DNA from: Halomonas sp.
Lineage (GTDB): Bacteria; Pseudomonadota; Gammaproteobacteria; Pseudomonadales; Halomonadaceae
DNA: 37,267 nucleotides
Assembly: GCF_007692655.1 (NCBI RefSeq)
Contig: NZ_REBQ01000119.1
Span: 1 to 37,267 of the forward strand
Direction: 5' to 3'
Made by a program: the position numbers and the translations under genes
Part shown: in pieces, positions 7,989 through 16,627 of the stretch
Position numbering within the stretch: the stretch's first letter is position 1
Layout: every line of letters begins with the position of its first letter
The notes under the pieces: generated by a model
Seen by the model: only the letters and a program-made list of their open reading frames with translations
Database searches by the model: none
Told to the model about the DNA's origin: nothing

Positions 7989-8013
7989 AGCGGCCTGCGG
8001 GCCGCTTTTTATT
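7989..8013 (+). terminator. Intrinsic terminator after the ALDH remnant
   Basis: AGCGGCC / GGCCGCT stem with a 4-base loop followed by TTTTTATT. This is the original 3' end of the dehydrogenase gene and now ends the poxB-distal transcripts. Confidence 0.85.
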
Positions 8014-8124
8014 AACTCATCGGTATGAAAATTGTACCAAACTTGCTGCCTGTCTAGGTTTTTCCTATCTTAAAATGACGATGAAGACGTTGTCTTTTTA
8101 GTTAACTTCAGCAAGGAGCAAGTT

Positions 8125-9378
8125 ATGAAACCCCAAGGACTCCCTTTTGCCAGTCGTAAGACCCCTCTTTCAACCATCGTATTAAGCACAATGTTGATGG
8201 GTTCTGTAGGTGTCGCCAATGCCAACGTTAGCGCTGAAGAGGAAAGCGTTGAATCAGGCTACGAAACCGAAGAAGCCAACTTAACCATTACCCAAGTAGT
8301 AGGGGGGCTTGAGCACCCATGGGCGTTAGCTTGGCTACCTGATGGCCGTATGCTAGTGACCGAGCGTCCCGGGCGATTACATCTCATTGATGGTGATGAG
8401 GTCACTGAACTTGGTAATTTACCCAAAATCGACACGGATGAGGACCAGTTATCTGCCCCAGAGGGTGGCAACCAGGGTGGTTTGCTGGATGTAGCGGTCC
8501 ACCCTGACTATGAAGATAACGGCTGGATCTATTTCACCTATTCGAGTCCCGGCGACCCCCGCGCATTTAGTACTTACGAGCCAGATTATGGTACAGGCTT
8601 GGCGGTAGCCCGTGCCCGTATTGATGAAGATAATGGTGAGCTCACCGATTTAGAAACCATTTATAGCCAAGTCCCGCGTACTCATCCTGGCGCGCATTAT
8701 GGGTCGCGTATTGTATTCCCAGGCAATGGCGAGATTATCTTCCCCATTGGCGATCGTAACGTGCAAAACCTTCCTCAGGACTTAACTAACCCCGGTGGCA
8801 AGATGATCCGCCTGCTTGAGGAGGGTGGGGCGCACCCAGATAACCCCTTCGTTGGCGTTGAGCCTGGCAACCTGAGGCCAGAGATTTACTCGTTTGGCCA
8901 TCGCAACAACCAAGGGCTGACCATCCATCCCGAAACAGGAGAATTATGGGCCATTGATCACGGCCCGAATGGAGGCGATCTGCTCTACCAAGTGGTTGCA
9001 GGTGCCAACTATGGATGGCCGATGGTCGCCCATGGCACTGAGTACACCACCGATGAACACATTGGTTTAGGCACAGAGGCGCCAGGTGTTACGCCGCCTA
9101 ACCATGTGTGGGAGGAGTCTATGGCACCTTCCGGGATGGTCTTCTATACCGGCGATGACGTCAGTGAATGGCAAAATAGTCTCTTCGTAGGCTCGCTGGT
9201 TCGTGAGCAACTGCACCGTTTAGTGCTGGATGAAAATAACGAGGTAGTCCACGAAGAGGTGCTACTTGATGAGACGCTAGGACGCATTCGTGATGTGCGT
9301 CAGGGACCCGACGGCATGCTGTATGTCGTTACCGATGAAGATGGCGGCGGCGTCTACCGTTTAGAGCCAGAAGCGTAA
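8125..9378 (+). CDS. PQQ-dependent sugar dehydrogenase, soluble aldose dehydrogenase (YliI/Asd-like)
   Basis: A 417-aa exported beta-propeller enzyme. Residues 1-34 are a signal peptide ending near VANANVSA. The mature part opens with LEHPWALAWLPDGRMLVTER, the hallmark of the GSDH/YliI family, and continues with TYSSPGDPR, GSRIVFPGNGEIIFPIGDR, SFGHRNNQGLTIHP and EIYS...DHGPNGGD, which surround the PQQ and calcium site in this family. The likely reaction is oxidation of aldoses in the periplasm with PQQ as cofactor; no PQQ biosynthesis genes are in this window. The start follows AAGGAG. A short acidic Ala/Glu-rich linker (AEEESVESGYETEE) precedes the propeller. Confidence 0.9.
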   Translation: MKPQGLPFASRKTPLSTIVLSTMLMGSVGVANANVSAEEESVESGYETEEANLTITQVVGGLEHPWALAWLPDGRMLVTERPGRLHLIDGDEVTELGNLPKIDTDEDQLSAPEGGNQGGLLDVAVHPDYEDNGWIYFTYSSPGDPRAFSTYEPDYGTGLAVARARIDEDNGELTDLETIYSQVPRTHPGAHYGSRIVFPGNGEIIFPIGDRNVQNLPQDLTNPGGKMIRLLEEGGAHPDNPFVGVEPGNLRPEIYSFGHRNNQGLTIHPETGELWAIDHGPNGGDLLYQVVAGANYGWPMVAHGTEYTTDEHIGLGTEAPGVTPPNHVWEESMAPSGMVFYTGDDVSEWQNSLFVGSLVREQLHRLVLDENNEVVHEEVLLDETLGRIRDVRQGPDGMLYVVTDEDGGGVYRLEPEA

Positions 9379-9420
9379 TGGTGTCTGACGGAATGTTGTA
9401 AAAGCACCTTTACCGCACTT

Positions 9421-9450
9421 CACAATAGGCGCCTTAGGGCGCCTATTGTG
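9421..9450. terminator. Bidirectional hairpin between the sugar dehydrogenase and CDF genes
   Basis: Perfect 13-bp stem CACAATAGGCGCC / GGCGCCTATTGTG with loop TTAG, exactly between two convergent genes. Confidence 0.8.
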
Positions 9451-9461
9451 CAAATTAAATC

Positions 9462-10391
9462 TTAAGCCTTTTCTACCAACATCCCACAAGAGGGCGCCGC
9501 CCAGCGGGTATTCGCGGTAAACACCACGTCACATACCACGGGTGAGTAGTAGCGGCGGACTTCCTCGTCGACCCGCCCTCGCAGTTCATCCTGAATGGTG
9601 ATTGAGACATTAGGCTCTTCAGGCAACACCACATGCACGATCACATACAGCAGACGTCCTGGGCGCACCATTCGTACGCGTACTTCCGCCGTATCAACAT
9701 TGGCCAGCCCCCGTGCAACGGCTTGGCGAACGGGGTCTGCAATTGCCTCTTCGGGGGTTTTGTTGAGTAGTTCCTGCAGCGCTTGAGAGGCCATGCGCAC
9801 GGGCACGCCCAAGCAGAGAACGACCACGGCGATGACCAACACTGAATCGACATAGGGCAGAATGGCCAGCCAGCCTAACTGCTCAAACAGCATAACGAGG
9901 CAGAATGCGGCGAGCACAGCGGCTGAAATCACGCTATTAACCACCCAGTTAAGCTTGTCTGCGCTAACCAGCGGGCTTTGCACATGACGCTGGCTGCGGT
10001 GCATTACCCAGGCGGTGAGGGAGCAGGCTGCGGTAGCGAAAAGCGCATACAACACCGCTACACCCGCTGAAATTTCCCGCCCGCCAGTGATGAGAGCCGC
10101 AATGGCATCGACCAAGGCAAAGATAGAGACGCCTAAAATCAACAGCCCTTTGCATAGGTTAACCAGCGACTCAAAGTAGCTATAGCCAAAGGGGTAGGCC
10201 TCACTGTCCGGTCGGCTAGCTAATTTACTTACCTTAATGGTCACCAGTGCTACGCTAAAATAGATAAGGTTAAATAGCCCATCCAGCAGAATCGCTTGGG
10301 AGTTGGAGGCCAATGTGGCAATAATACCAACACAGCCAATTAATAACGCCATAAAGGCGGAGAAGGCTAGGGTGCTTGATTCACTCTTCAC
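9462..10391 (-). CDS. Cation diffusion facilitator-like membrane protein with altered metal site
   Basis: A 309-aa protein with the CDF layout: about six membrane segments in the first 200 residues and a C-terminal cytoplasmic domain (about 210-300) with the ferredoxin-like fold expected of CDF dimers. The motif YPFGYSYFESLVNL matches the family's TM3 region (PFGYGRxE). The transport-site residues are unusual: aligned with FieF, the Asp-Asp pair of TM2 is Asp37-Asn41 and the His-Asp pair of TM5 is Asn148-Asn152 (ADKLNWVVNS). Three of four zinc/iron ligands are thus Asn. The start is GTG with GGAG about 10 bases upstream. The substrate is therefore unclear; it may not be a classical zinc/iron exporter. 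Confidence 0.8.
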   Translation of the reverse strand: MKSESSTLAFSAFMALLIGCVGIIATLASNSQAILLDGLFNLIYFSVALVTIKVSKLASRPDSEAYPFGYSYFESLVNLCKGLLILGVSIFALVDAIAALITGGREISAGVAVLYALFATAACSLTAWVMHRSQRHVQSPLVSADKLNWVVNSVISAAVLAAFCLVMLFEQLGWLAILPYVDSVLVIAVVVLCLGVPVRMASQALQELLNKTPEEAIADPVRQAVARGLANVDTAEVRVRMVRPGRLLYVIVHVVLPEEPNVSITIQDELRGRVDEEVRRYYSPVVCDVVFTANTRWAAPSCGMLVEKA

Positions 10392-10537
10392 GAACGTTTC
10401 TGCTCCGATACTGGCCTAACAAAAAGGCTGGTAAGCATAGCAATATCATTGGTCGCAATGTCAGTGATTTGTTTATCTTATATTCGTAGAAATAGCCTTT
10501 AGCCCACCAGCTTTGCACCCCAGGGAGGGAAGTGCTC

Positions 10538-11056
10538 ATGCGCCATGCCAACGACTTGACCTTTAAATTAATCACTCCAGAAGATGCCGTGGAGCTATTG
10601 ATATTTGAAACCACAGAGCGCGAGTGGTTTGAACAACATATTGAGGCGCGCCCTAACAGTTTTTACACCCCTGAGGGCGTTGCCCGTCATGTAGTAGAGT
10701 GCTTGGCGCTTAACGCACAGCGGCGAATGAGCCCGCTACTCATTCGTCATGGAGGCACTATTATAGGACGCGCCAATTTACGTGATATGGACAACGGCCA
10801 TGGCAAAATTGGCTATCGCATCGCAAAGCACGCCTGTGGACAAGGGATAGCCCAGCGCGCGCTAGAGCGCCTGATTAATGACGCTCGCTGCGTTTACCGT
10901 CTGGATATGCTCACGGCGATTGTGTCCTTAGAAAACAGCGCTTCCCGGCACTTGCTGGAAAAGGCCGGGTTTGAAGTGGCGGAAACGCTGCCGGCGTATT
11001 CATTGGTGGGGGAGCGAAAGCTTGATTGTGTAGTTTATGAGAAGTGCATAAATTAA
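10538..11056 (+). CDS. GNAT-family N-acetyltransferase (RimJ/RimL-like)
   Basis: A 172-aa acetyltransferase. The acetyl-CoA-binding motif A reads IGYRIAKHACGQGIAQRALE (Q/R-x-x-G-x-A variant, here GQGIAQRA), and the C-terminal part LTAIVSLENSASRHLLEKAG is the motif B region typical of the RimJ/RimL/Acetyltransf_3 group. These acetylate ribosomal protein N-termini, amino acids or antibiotics; the target here is unknown. The ATG at 10538 is preferred to the in-frame GTG at 10532 because GGAGGG would sit too close to the GTG. It is divergent from the CDF gene, with about 146 bp between. Confidence 0.85.
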   Translation: MRHANDLTFKLITPEDAVELLIFETTEREWFEQHIEARPNSFYTPEGVARHVVECLALNAQRRMSPLLIRHGGTIIGRANLRDMDNGHGKIGYRIAKHACGQGIAQRALERLINDARCVYRLDMLTAIVSLENSASRHLLEKAGFEVAETLPAYSLVGERKLDCVVYEKCIN

Positions 11057-11184
11057 AGCGCAGTGTTGGCTATGACTATCTTCATCAGTCGTTCCAGCAG
11101 GCTAGTTTGGAAAGCCAGAAAAAGTTGTACTAGCCTTGTATGGCATATGAAGGATTCACGTTAACCAGATAAAAGGGTTAGACG

Positions 11185-12021
11185 ATGCCAATGTTGAGCG
11201 TGGGAACGCAAAACGGTACGCCCGTTGAGCTTTATTACGAAATGCACGGGGCAGGTAAGCCAGTGGTGCTGATTCATGGTTGGCCACTAAGCGGTCGCTC
11301 ATGGGAAAAGCAGGTGCCAGCGCTCGTTGAGGCGGGCTATAAAGTGATCACTTATGATCGCCGTGGTTTTGGTTGGTCTACTCAACCTTATGGCGGCTTC
11401 GACTACGATACTTTAGCAACTGACCTTAAGAAGCTGATTGAAACACTTGATCTGAACGATGTGACCCTGGTGGGTTTTTCCATGGGGGGCGGTGAAGTGG
11501 CACGTTATCTGTCAACTTACGGCACTGGGCGAGCCAGCAAAGCGGTATTTGCAGCAGCCGTGCCGCCTTACCTATATAAAGCTGACGATAACCCTGAAGG
11601 GGGTCTGGATGACGCCACGGTTAATCAGTTCTTGGAGGGGGTGAAAAGCGACCGTATTGCGTTTCTGGAAGATTTCACCAAAAATTTCTTTTCTGCAGGT
11701 GAGCACAGCGATTTAATTAGCGAACCGAGCCGCCGGTATCATCGTGATATTGCCGCTTTCGCCTCACCTAAAGCTACCTATGACTGCATCAAGGCGTTTA
11801 GCTATACCGATTTCCGCAAAGACCTGCCCAATATCGATATTCCTACCCTGGTATTGCACGGTGATTCAGATGGCATTGTGCCGTTTGAAGTAAGCGGTAA
11901 GCGTGCCCAGGAGCTTCTTCCCAATGCACAAACGGAATTAATCAAAGGCGGACCGCACGGCTTAAATGCCACGCACGCTGACGAGTTTAATCGGGCATTG
12001 ATTAAGTTTCTGGATAGCTGA
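11185..12021 (+). CDS. Alpha/beta hydrolase, non-haem haloperoxidase/perhydrolase type
   Basis: A 278-aa cytoplasmic serine hydrolase. The nucleophile elbow is GFSMGG with Ser99; the acid is Asp229 in HGDSDGIVPFE and the base His258 in GGPHGLNATH, in the spacing of the cofactor-free chloroperoxidase/esterase subfamily. The oxyanion segment IHGWPLSGRSWEKQ and the strand-turn YDRRGFGWSTQP are also typical of that subfamily. These enzymes are esterases with side perhydrolase activity on short carboxylic acids; the true substrate is unknown. It stands alone and ends at a hairpin shared with nirD. Confidence 0.9.
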   Translation: MPMLSVGTQNGTPVELYYEMHGAGKPVVLIHGWPLSGRSWEKQVPALVEAGYKVITYDRRGFGWSTQPYGGFDYDTLATDLKKLIETLDLNDVTLVGFSMGGGEVARYLSTYGTGRASKAVFAAAVPPYLYKADDNPEGGLDDATVNQFLEGVKSDRIAFLEDFTKNFFSAGEHSDLISEPSRRYHRDIAAFASPKATYDCIKAFSYTDFRKDLPNIDIPTLVLHGDSDGIVPFEVSGKRAQELLPNAQTELIKGGPHGLNATHADEFNRALIKFLDS

Positions 12022-12054
12022 ATATCCCCGCTATTTTTTGATGCAGACGTAACG

Positions 12055-12080
12055 AATCGCCGCCTACCCAGGCGGCGATT
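12055..12080. terminator. Convergent hairpin between the hydrolase gene and nirD
   Basis: Perfect 10-bp stem AATCGCCGCC / GGCGGCGATT with loop TACCCA, between two convergent genes. T-runs are poor on both sides. Confidence 0.65.
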
Positions 12081-12094
12081 AACATCGCTAAATA

Positions 12095-12502
12095 CTACCC
12101 CTCAATCCACACCTCATCGCCCTTGAACTCGATCTTCCAGGTGCGCAGCTTGACGTCTTCGTCCTCTAAGCACTGGCCGTCTTCGAGGCGGAAGTGCTGC
12201 TTGTAGATCGGCGAGGCAACCACCGCTGCACCTTTTAGATCGCCGATAATGCCTCGTGCAATGACGTGTGCGTTAGAGAAAGGGTCAAAGTGATCAAGGG
12301 CGAAAAGCTCACTGTTCAGCCCTTTTGAATGTTGACTCGGAAGATAAAAGATCGCCACTTGTGCTGGGCCCTCGGCGGTTTCGAGCCAGGCGGCGACGCC
12401 AGAAAATTCCACCAAATCAGCTTTGGTACATACTTTTTGCCATGCCATCGTGTGTTGAGACCCTGTTGTATCCATCTCGTTTTTCAATGCAGTTGCGGTC
12501 AT
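12095..12502 (-). CDS. nirD: Nitrite reductase (NAD(P)H) small subunit
   Basis: A 135-aa Rieske-fold subunit of the cytoplasmic NAD(P)H nitrite reductase that makes ammonium. The core AHVIARGIIGDLKGAAVVAS, then PIYKQHFRLEDGQCLED, follows the NirD pattern. The Cys and His pairs that hold a 2Fe-2S cluster in true Rieske proteins are absent, as is usual for NirD. The C-terminus (VKLRTWKIEFKGDEVWIEG) is also family-typical. It lies 48 bp after nirB as the last gene of the leftward operon. GAGGTG precedes the ATG. The first ~18 residues are an unaligned extension. Confidence 0.92.
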   Translation of the reverse strand: MTATALKNEMDTTGSQHTMAWQKVCTKADLVEFSGVAAWLETAEGPAQVAIFYLPSQHSKGLNSELFALDHFDPFSNAHVIARGIIGDLKGAAVVASPIYKQHFRLEDGQCLEDEDVKLRTWKIEFKGDEVWIEG

Positions 12503-12550
12503 TGGGCACCTCGTTTATAGCTAGTCATAAGAGTCAGTGAAAAGAGTGGA

Positions 12551-15058
12551 CTAGGCAGGCCTTGGCTGGCCGCGTTCCGAGGTCATGATGATCGAAGGAT
12601 CAGGGCGTTCGTCGTTAACAAAGCTGCGGAAGCGCTTAAGCTTTTCTGGATCGCTGATGGCATCCGCCCACTCGCACTGGTAGGTGTCGACCACGGTTTG
12701 CATTTGGCGATCTAGCTCGTCATTGATACCCAGACTGTCCTCCAGAATCACTTCTTTGAGATAGTCCAATCCGCCTTCGAGGTTTTCCCGCCATACCGAG
12801 GTGCGCTGCAGGCGGTCAGCGGTGCGTACATAGAACATTAAGAAGCGATCAATGGTGCGGTAGAGCTGTTCGTCGTCGAGATCGGTGGCAAACAGTTCGG
12901 CATGGCGAGGGCGCATGCCACCGTTACCGCAGACGTAGAGGTTCCAGCCGTTTTCGGTGGCGATGATGCCGATATCTTTGCTCTGAGCTTCGGCGCACTC
13001 GCGGGTACAGCCGGAAACACCAAATTTTATTTTGTGCGGTGAACGTAGGCCCTTGTAGCGGTTCTCTAACCATATCGCCATACCAACGCTGTCCTGTACG
13101 CCATAACGGCACCAGGTGCTGCCCACACAGGATTTCACGGTACGCAGCGATTTACCGTAGGCGTGACCCGTCTCGAAACCTGCGGCAATCAGCTCGCTCC
13201 AGATATCCGGCAGGTCTTCCAAGCGCGCGCCGAATAGGTCGATACGCTGGCCGCCGGTGACTTTGGAGTAGAGGCTGTATTTTTTAGCCACTTCGCCCAG
13301 AGCAATCAACTTGTCTGGGGTGATTTCACCGCCTGCTACGCGGGGCACTACCGAGTAAGTGCCGTTTTTCTGCATGTTGGCCATGAAGGTATCGTTAGTA
13401 TCCTGCAAGGGGATATGCGCCGCGTCGGTGATCGGCTCATTGAAGCAGGAGGCCAGAATGGACGCCACGGCGGGCTTGCAGATATCGCAACCAAGATGGT
13501 GGGTGTCGGCATTGCCGTGTTTTTCGATCAGTTCGCTAAAGGTTTTAATGCCTTCTACACGCACAATGTCGTAAAGCTCCTGGCGGGTATAAGCGAAGTG
13601 CTCGCAAATCGATTTGTCGACCTCGACACCGCGGGCTTCCAGCTCGTGATCCACTACGCTTTTGAGTAGTGCGGTACAGCCGCCGCAGCCAGTACTGGCT
13701 TTGGTGGCACTTTTGACGCCACCCAGGTCTACCGCTCCCGCATCAATAGTGGCGCAAATAGCGCCTTTAGTAACGTTATGGCAGGAGCAGATCATCGCCG
13801 TTTCTGGCAGCGCATCGGGGCCCAGTGCGGGGGCCGCGCCGCTGCTTTGCGGCAGAATCAACGAGGCGGGTTCTGCAGGTAACTCAATACTGTTGGAGTA
13901 GTACTGCAGCAGGGTATCGTAGACGCTGTTATCGCCCACCAGCATGGCGCCGAGCAGTTTTTTCCCGTCACTGGAAACCACCAGCTTGCGGTACTCCTGC
14001 TTGATCGGGTCTAGGTAGCGGAACATGCGGGCGCCGGGGTTCTGGTTGCCATGGGCGTCGCCAATGGAGCCCACATCCACGCCCAGTAGTTTGAGCTTGG
14101 TGCTCATGTCGGCGCCGCTAAAGTGGGTGTCGCCACCTGTCAGCGTCGAAAACGCTGCTTTGGCCATTTGATAACCGGGTGCCACTAGGCCGAAAATGCT
14201 CTGGTTCCACAGCGCTACTTCGCCAATCGCGAGGATGGCCGGGTCGCTGGTTTGGCACTGGTCATCCACCACCACGCCGCCACGTTCGCCCACTTCCAGG
14301 CCGCAGCCACGGGCTAATTCGTCGCGGGGACGAATACCTGCCGAGAAGACGATGAGATCGGTTTCAAGCACTTTATCGTCTTGAAAGACCATCCGGTGAC
14401 GGCTTGTCTCGCCATCTTCAATGCGTTGGGTGGCTCGCTCGGTGAGCACTTGTACACCCAACTCTTCAATTTTTTCCCGCAGCAGGCCGCCGCCTTCGCT
14501 GTCTACCTGCATGGGCATCAAGCGCGATGCAAATTCGATGACCGCGGTATCTAAATTTAAGCCGCGCAGGGCGTTAGCGGCTTCCAAACCAAGCAGTCCA
14601 CCGCCCACAACCACCCCAGTGGTGGCGTTTTCAGCGGCGGCTTGTATGGCGTCTAAATCGTCAAGGGTGCGATACACCAGACAGCCTTCGCGGTCGTTAC
14701 CAGGAATCGGCGGTACAAAGGGGTAGGAACCTGTGGCTAACACGAGCCGGTCATAAGGGTAACGCCCCTGGTCGGTGATGACTTCGTGCGTGCTACGGTC
14801 GATCTCAATAACGCATTCTGAACTGCGTAATGTGATGCCGCTGGTCGCGTAATAATCCGCATCGCAAAGCGCCAAAGAGTCGGCATTTCGGCCACTAAAG
14901 TATTCCGATAGGTGCACGCGGTCGTAAGCGCGGTGGCGCTCTTCACCAAAAACAGTGACCTGATACTGTGTTAGCGCTTCGCTTTCGACCAGTTGCTCGA
15001 CCAAGTGGTGACCGACCATACCGTTACCAATAATAATAAGCTGCTGTTGGGTAGCCAT
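12551..15058 (-). CDS. nirB: Nitrite reductase (NAD(P)H) large subunit, siroheme and FAD
   Basis: An 835-aa assimilatory nitrite reductase catalysing the six-electron reduction of nitrite to ammonium. Domains in order: FAD/NAD(P)H oxidoreductase (1 to ~400, IIGNGMVGHH and VVVGGGLLGLEAANAL); BFD-like 2Fe-2S domain (~420-470, CSCHNV... and CGGCTALL); sulfite/nitrite reductase half-domains (~540-770). The siroheme/4Fe-4S ligands are present as C-x5-C (Cys644, Cys650) and C-x3-C (Cys684, Cys688) in CVGSTWC and CTREC. Its start lies directly after the stop of the preceding diaphorase gene (TAG-ATG). All catalytic motifs look intact. Confidence 0.96.
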   Translation of the reverse strand: MATQQQLIIIGNGMVGHHLVEQLVESEALTQYQVTVFGEERHRAYDRVHLSEYFSGRNADSLALCDADYYATSGITLRSSECVIEIDRSTHEVITDQGRYPYDRLVLATGSYPFVPPIPGNDREGCLVYRTLDDLDAIQAAAENATTGVVVGGGLLGLEAANALRGLNLDTAVIEFASRLMPMQVDSEGGGLLREKIEELGVQVLTERATQRIEDGETSRHRMVFQDDKVLETDLIVFSAGIRPRDELARGCGLEVGERGGVVVDDQCQTSDPAILAIGEVALWNQSIFGLVAPGYQMAKAAFSTLTGGDTHFSGADMSTKLKLLGVDVGSIGDAHGNQNPGARMFRYLDPIKQEYRKLVVSSDGKKLLGAMLVGDNSVYDTLLQYYSNSIELPAEPASLILPQSSGAAPALGPDALPETAMICSCHNVTKGAICATIDAGAVDLGGVKSATKASTGCGGCTALLKSVVDHELEARGVEVDKSICEHFAYTRQELYDIVRVEGIKTFSELIEKHGNADTHHLGCDICKPAVASILASCFNEPITDAAHIPLQDTNDTFMANMQKNGTYSVVPRVAGGEITPDKLIALGEVAKKYSLYSKVTGGQRIDLFGARLEDLPDIWSELIAAGFETGHAYGKSLRTVKSCVGSTWCRYGVQDSVGMAIWLENRYKGLRSPHKIKFGVSGCTRECAEAQSKDIGIIATENGWNLYVCGNGGMRPRHAELFATDLDDEQLYRTIDRFLMFYVRTADRLQRTSVWRENLEGGLDYLKEVILEDSLGINDELDRQMQTVVDTYQCEWADAISDPEKLKRFRSFVNDERPDPSIIMTSERGQPRPA

Positions 15059-16375
15059 CTAAGCCGCCTCCGACGTTGGATGAGAAGAGTTTGCAGAAGA
15101 AACTGGGGTGTTTTCAGATGCCGCTTCGCGAAGAACCTCTACATCGGCCGCGCCAAACAGAAGCGCTTGGCGGCAGTCGTTAAGGTTGTTGCCCGCCAGT
15201 GCTTGTGCAAAGTACCAGGGGCCAAACGCGGTATCGCCGTACAGCACGGCACCTTCAATCTGTCCGTCGCGAAGTAGTAAACGACGGTAGTCGCCCAGCT
15301 CAGCGTCGTGATAGCTCAGCACTTCGTGCGCATTGGTCGCTTCGGTGGGGCCAAAGGCGTAGAGCGCAATGCCGCTAATTTTCAGTTTGGTCGCGCTAGG
15401 GGCGTCGGCGTAGCCATGAGTGGCCGCGCCGCAGAGGGTGGCAGCAAGTATGTCTACCTGGCGCCAAATCGGTTCTACTAACCCGTAAGTGTTGCCATCA
15501 AACTGGCAACACTCGCCAAGGGCGGAAATTGCCGGGTCAGACGTGGTCAGAAACTCATCCACGACGATGGCGTGTTCGATTGAAAGTCCGGCGCGGTGGG
15601 CCAGTTCAATATTAGGGGTAATGCCTGCGGCGACGATCACGCTGCTGGCGGGAATGCGACGACCATCCTTGAGGATGGCTTCACCCACTTGGCCAGGTTC
15701 GCCTTCGGCTAGATGCTGTAACTGCGCGCCGGTGATGATATTCAATCCACGCTGCGTGAGTTCGTCTTCAAGCAGGTGCGAAGCGGTGACATCCAACTGG
15801 CGATTCATTAGCCGTTCGCTACGCTGGAGCACGCTAACGCTCATACTACTATTGCGCTTGCGTAACCCCTCTGCGGCTTCCAGGCCTAACAGACCGCCAC
15901 CAATCACCACCACGTCGCCACCGCTCAGGGCAATTGCCTCAAGCGCGGCGGCGTCTTGTAAATCGCGAAAGCCGTGTACGCCGTTAAGCTCAATGCCGGG
16001 AACGCTGGGCATGGCTGGACGAGAGCCAGTGGCGATGACAAGGCGATCGTACTGAAGCGAGCGTCCTTTGTCGGTGGTTAAGGCTTTGCTGTCGCGATCA
16101 AGGATCTCGACTTTTTCGCCGAGCACCAGGGTGATGCCCTGTTCTGCATACCATGCCTCATCGCGTAAAGTGAGGGCATCATGTTGCATCTCACCGGCAA
16201 GCAGCGGCGATAGCAAAATGCGGTTGTAGGCAGGCGTTGGTTCAGCGCCAATGACCGTGATCTGCTGAGCGCGTTCTGGGTATTTTACCAGCGCCTCAAT
16301 CAGACGGTGGCTAGCCATACCGTTGCCAATAATTACCAGATGGTCGTTGGGTGAGCACCGGGAAGTGGTTTCCAT
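15059..16375 (-). CDS. FAD/NAD(P)H diaphorase of the nitrate-assimilation operon (NasB/NasC-type electron-transfer subunit)
   Basis: A 438-aa flavoprotein resembling the N-terminal half of the adjacent NirB (IIGNGMASHRLIEALVK versus IIGNGMVGHHLVEQLVE). It has an N-terminal FAD site and a second GGGLLGLEAAEGL dinucleotide site for NAD(P)H. No siroheme domain and no Cys cluster follow. In Klebsiella and Bacillus a similar protein passes electrons from NADH to the NasA-type catalytic subunit, and NasA here lacks a flavin domain, so I infer this is its partner. The ATG at 16375 is chosen because GAGGAG precedes it by 7 bases; the longer frame (from 16435) would start inside the leader terminator. 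First gene of the nir operon. Confidence 0.83.
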   Translation of the reverse strand: METTSRCSPNDHLVIIGNGMASHRLIEALVKYPERAQQITVIGAEPTPAYNRILLSPLLAGEMQHDALTLRDEAWYAEQGITLVLGEKVEILDRDSKALTTDKGRSLQYDRLVIATGSRPAMPSVPGIELNGVHGFRDLQDAAALEAIALSGGDVVVIGGGLLGLEAAEGLRKRNSSMSVSVLQRSERLMNRQLDVTASHLLEDELTQRGLNIITGAQLQHLAEGEPGQVGEAILKDGRRIPASSVIVAAGITPNIELAHRAGLSIEHAIVVDEFLTTSDPAISALGECCQFDGNTYGLVEPIWRQVDILAATLCGAATHGYADAPSATKLKISGIALYAFGPTEATNAHEVLSYHDAELGDYRRLLLRDGQIEGAVLYGDTAFGPWYFAQALAGNNLNDCRQALLFGAADVEVLREAASENTPVSSANSSHPTSEAA

Positions 16376-16417
16376 GGGTGGCTCCTCTATGTCTTTGCGG
16401 CTGCTTGAGCACCAAAC

Positions 16418-16466
16418 AAAAAACGCCCCTGACACACCTTCTTTGCAGAAAGCGAATCAGGGGCGT
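16418..16466 (-). terminator. Leader (attenuator) terminator of the nir operon
   Basis: Reverse-strand stem ACGCCCCTGA / TCAGGGGCGT (10 bp) encloses an inner 5-bp stem CTTTC / GAAGG with a hexaloop, and is followed by six T. It lies 40 bp before the first start codon and after the predicted promoter, so it must be read through for expression. Its 5' arm is shared with the P2 antiterminator hairpin. Confidence 0.9.
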
Positions 16467-16527
16467 CGTTGCCCGATAGCGTCGTTTTAAATCCTTATTA
16501 AAAACCAGGACAACCGCCATTGGCTGC
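16456..16527 (-). promoter_or_regulatory. ANTAR-type two-hairpin antiterminator RNA, nir operon leader
   Basis: P1 (16510-16527) has stem GCAGCC / GGTTGT (6 bp, with G-U pairs) and hexaloop AATGGC. P2 (16456-16477) has 5' arm ATCGGGC, hexaloop AACGAC and 3' arm GCCC-GAT with a 2-base bulge. Both loops carry A at position 1 and G at position 4, the known recognition rule for ANTAR proteins (NasR, NasT, EutV). The P2 3' arm overlaps the 5' arm of the leader terminator, so P2 and terminator are mutually exclusive. I infer nitrate/nitrite-induced antitermination by a NasR or NasT protein encoded elsewhere. Confidence 0.82.
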
Positions 16528-16555
16528 CAGCTATTTAAAACCTTGCCTTGTATCA

Positions 16556-16571
16556 AGCAAAGAATCAGCCA
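16556..16571 (-). promoter_or_regulatory. Sigma-54 -24/-12 promoter of the nir operon
   Basis: The reverse strand reads TGGCTGATTCTTTGCT, matching TGGCAC-N5-TTGCW with GG and GC exactly 10 bases apart; only the AC of the -24 block differs. Transcription should start near 16545, about 18 bases before hairpin P1, which fits an untranslated leader of about 170 nt. Confidence 0.7.
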
Positions 16572-16627
16572 ACTTGCCATGCAGCATTATTAATTTAAAT
16601 AACTTCAACTTCTTAGCTTGATAATAC

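Noticed and set aside
15489-16055. 188-aa forward open frame
   Set aside because: Antisense to the diaphorase gene; Ser/Arg/Pro-rich composition typical of a codon-bias shadow.
16438-16453. Hexaloop TGCAAA at the tip of the nir leader terminator as an ANTAR loop
   Set aside because: Lacks A at position 1 and G at position 4; it is just the terminator loop.
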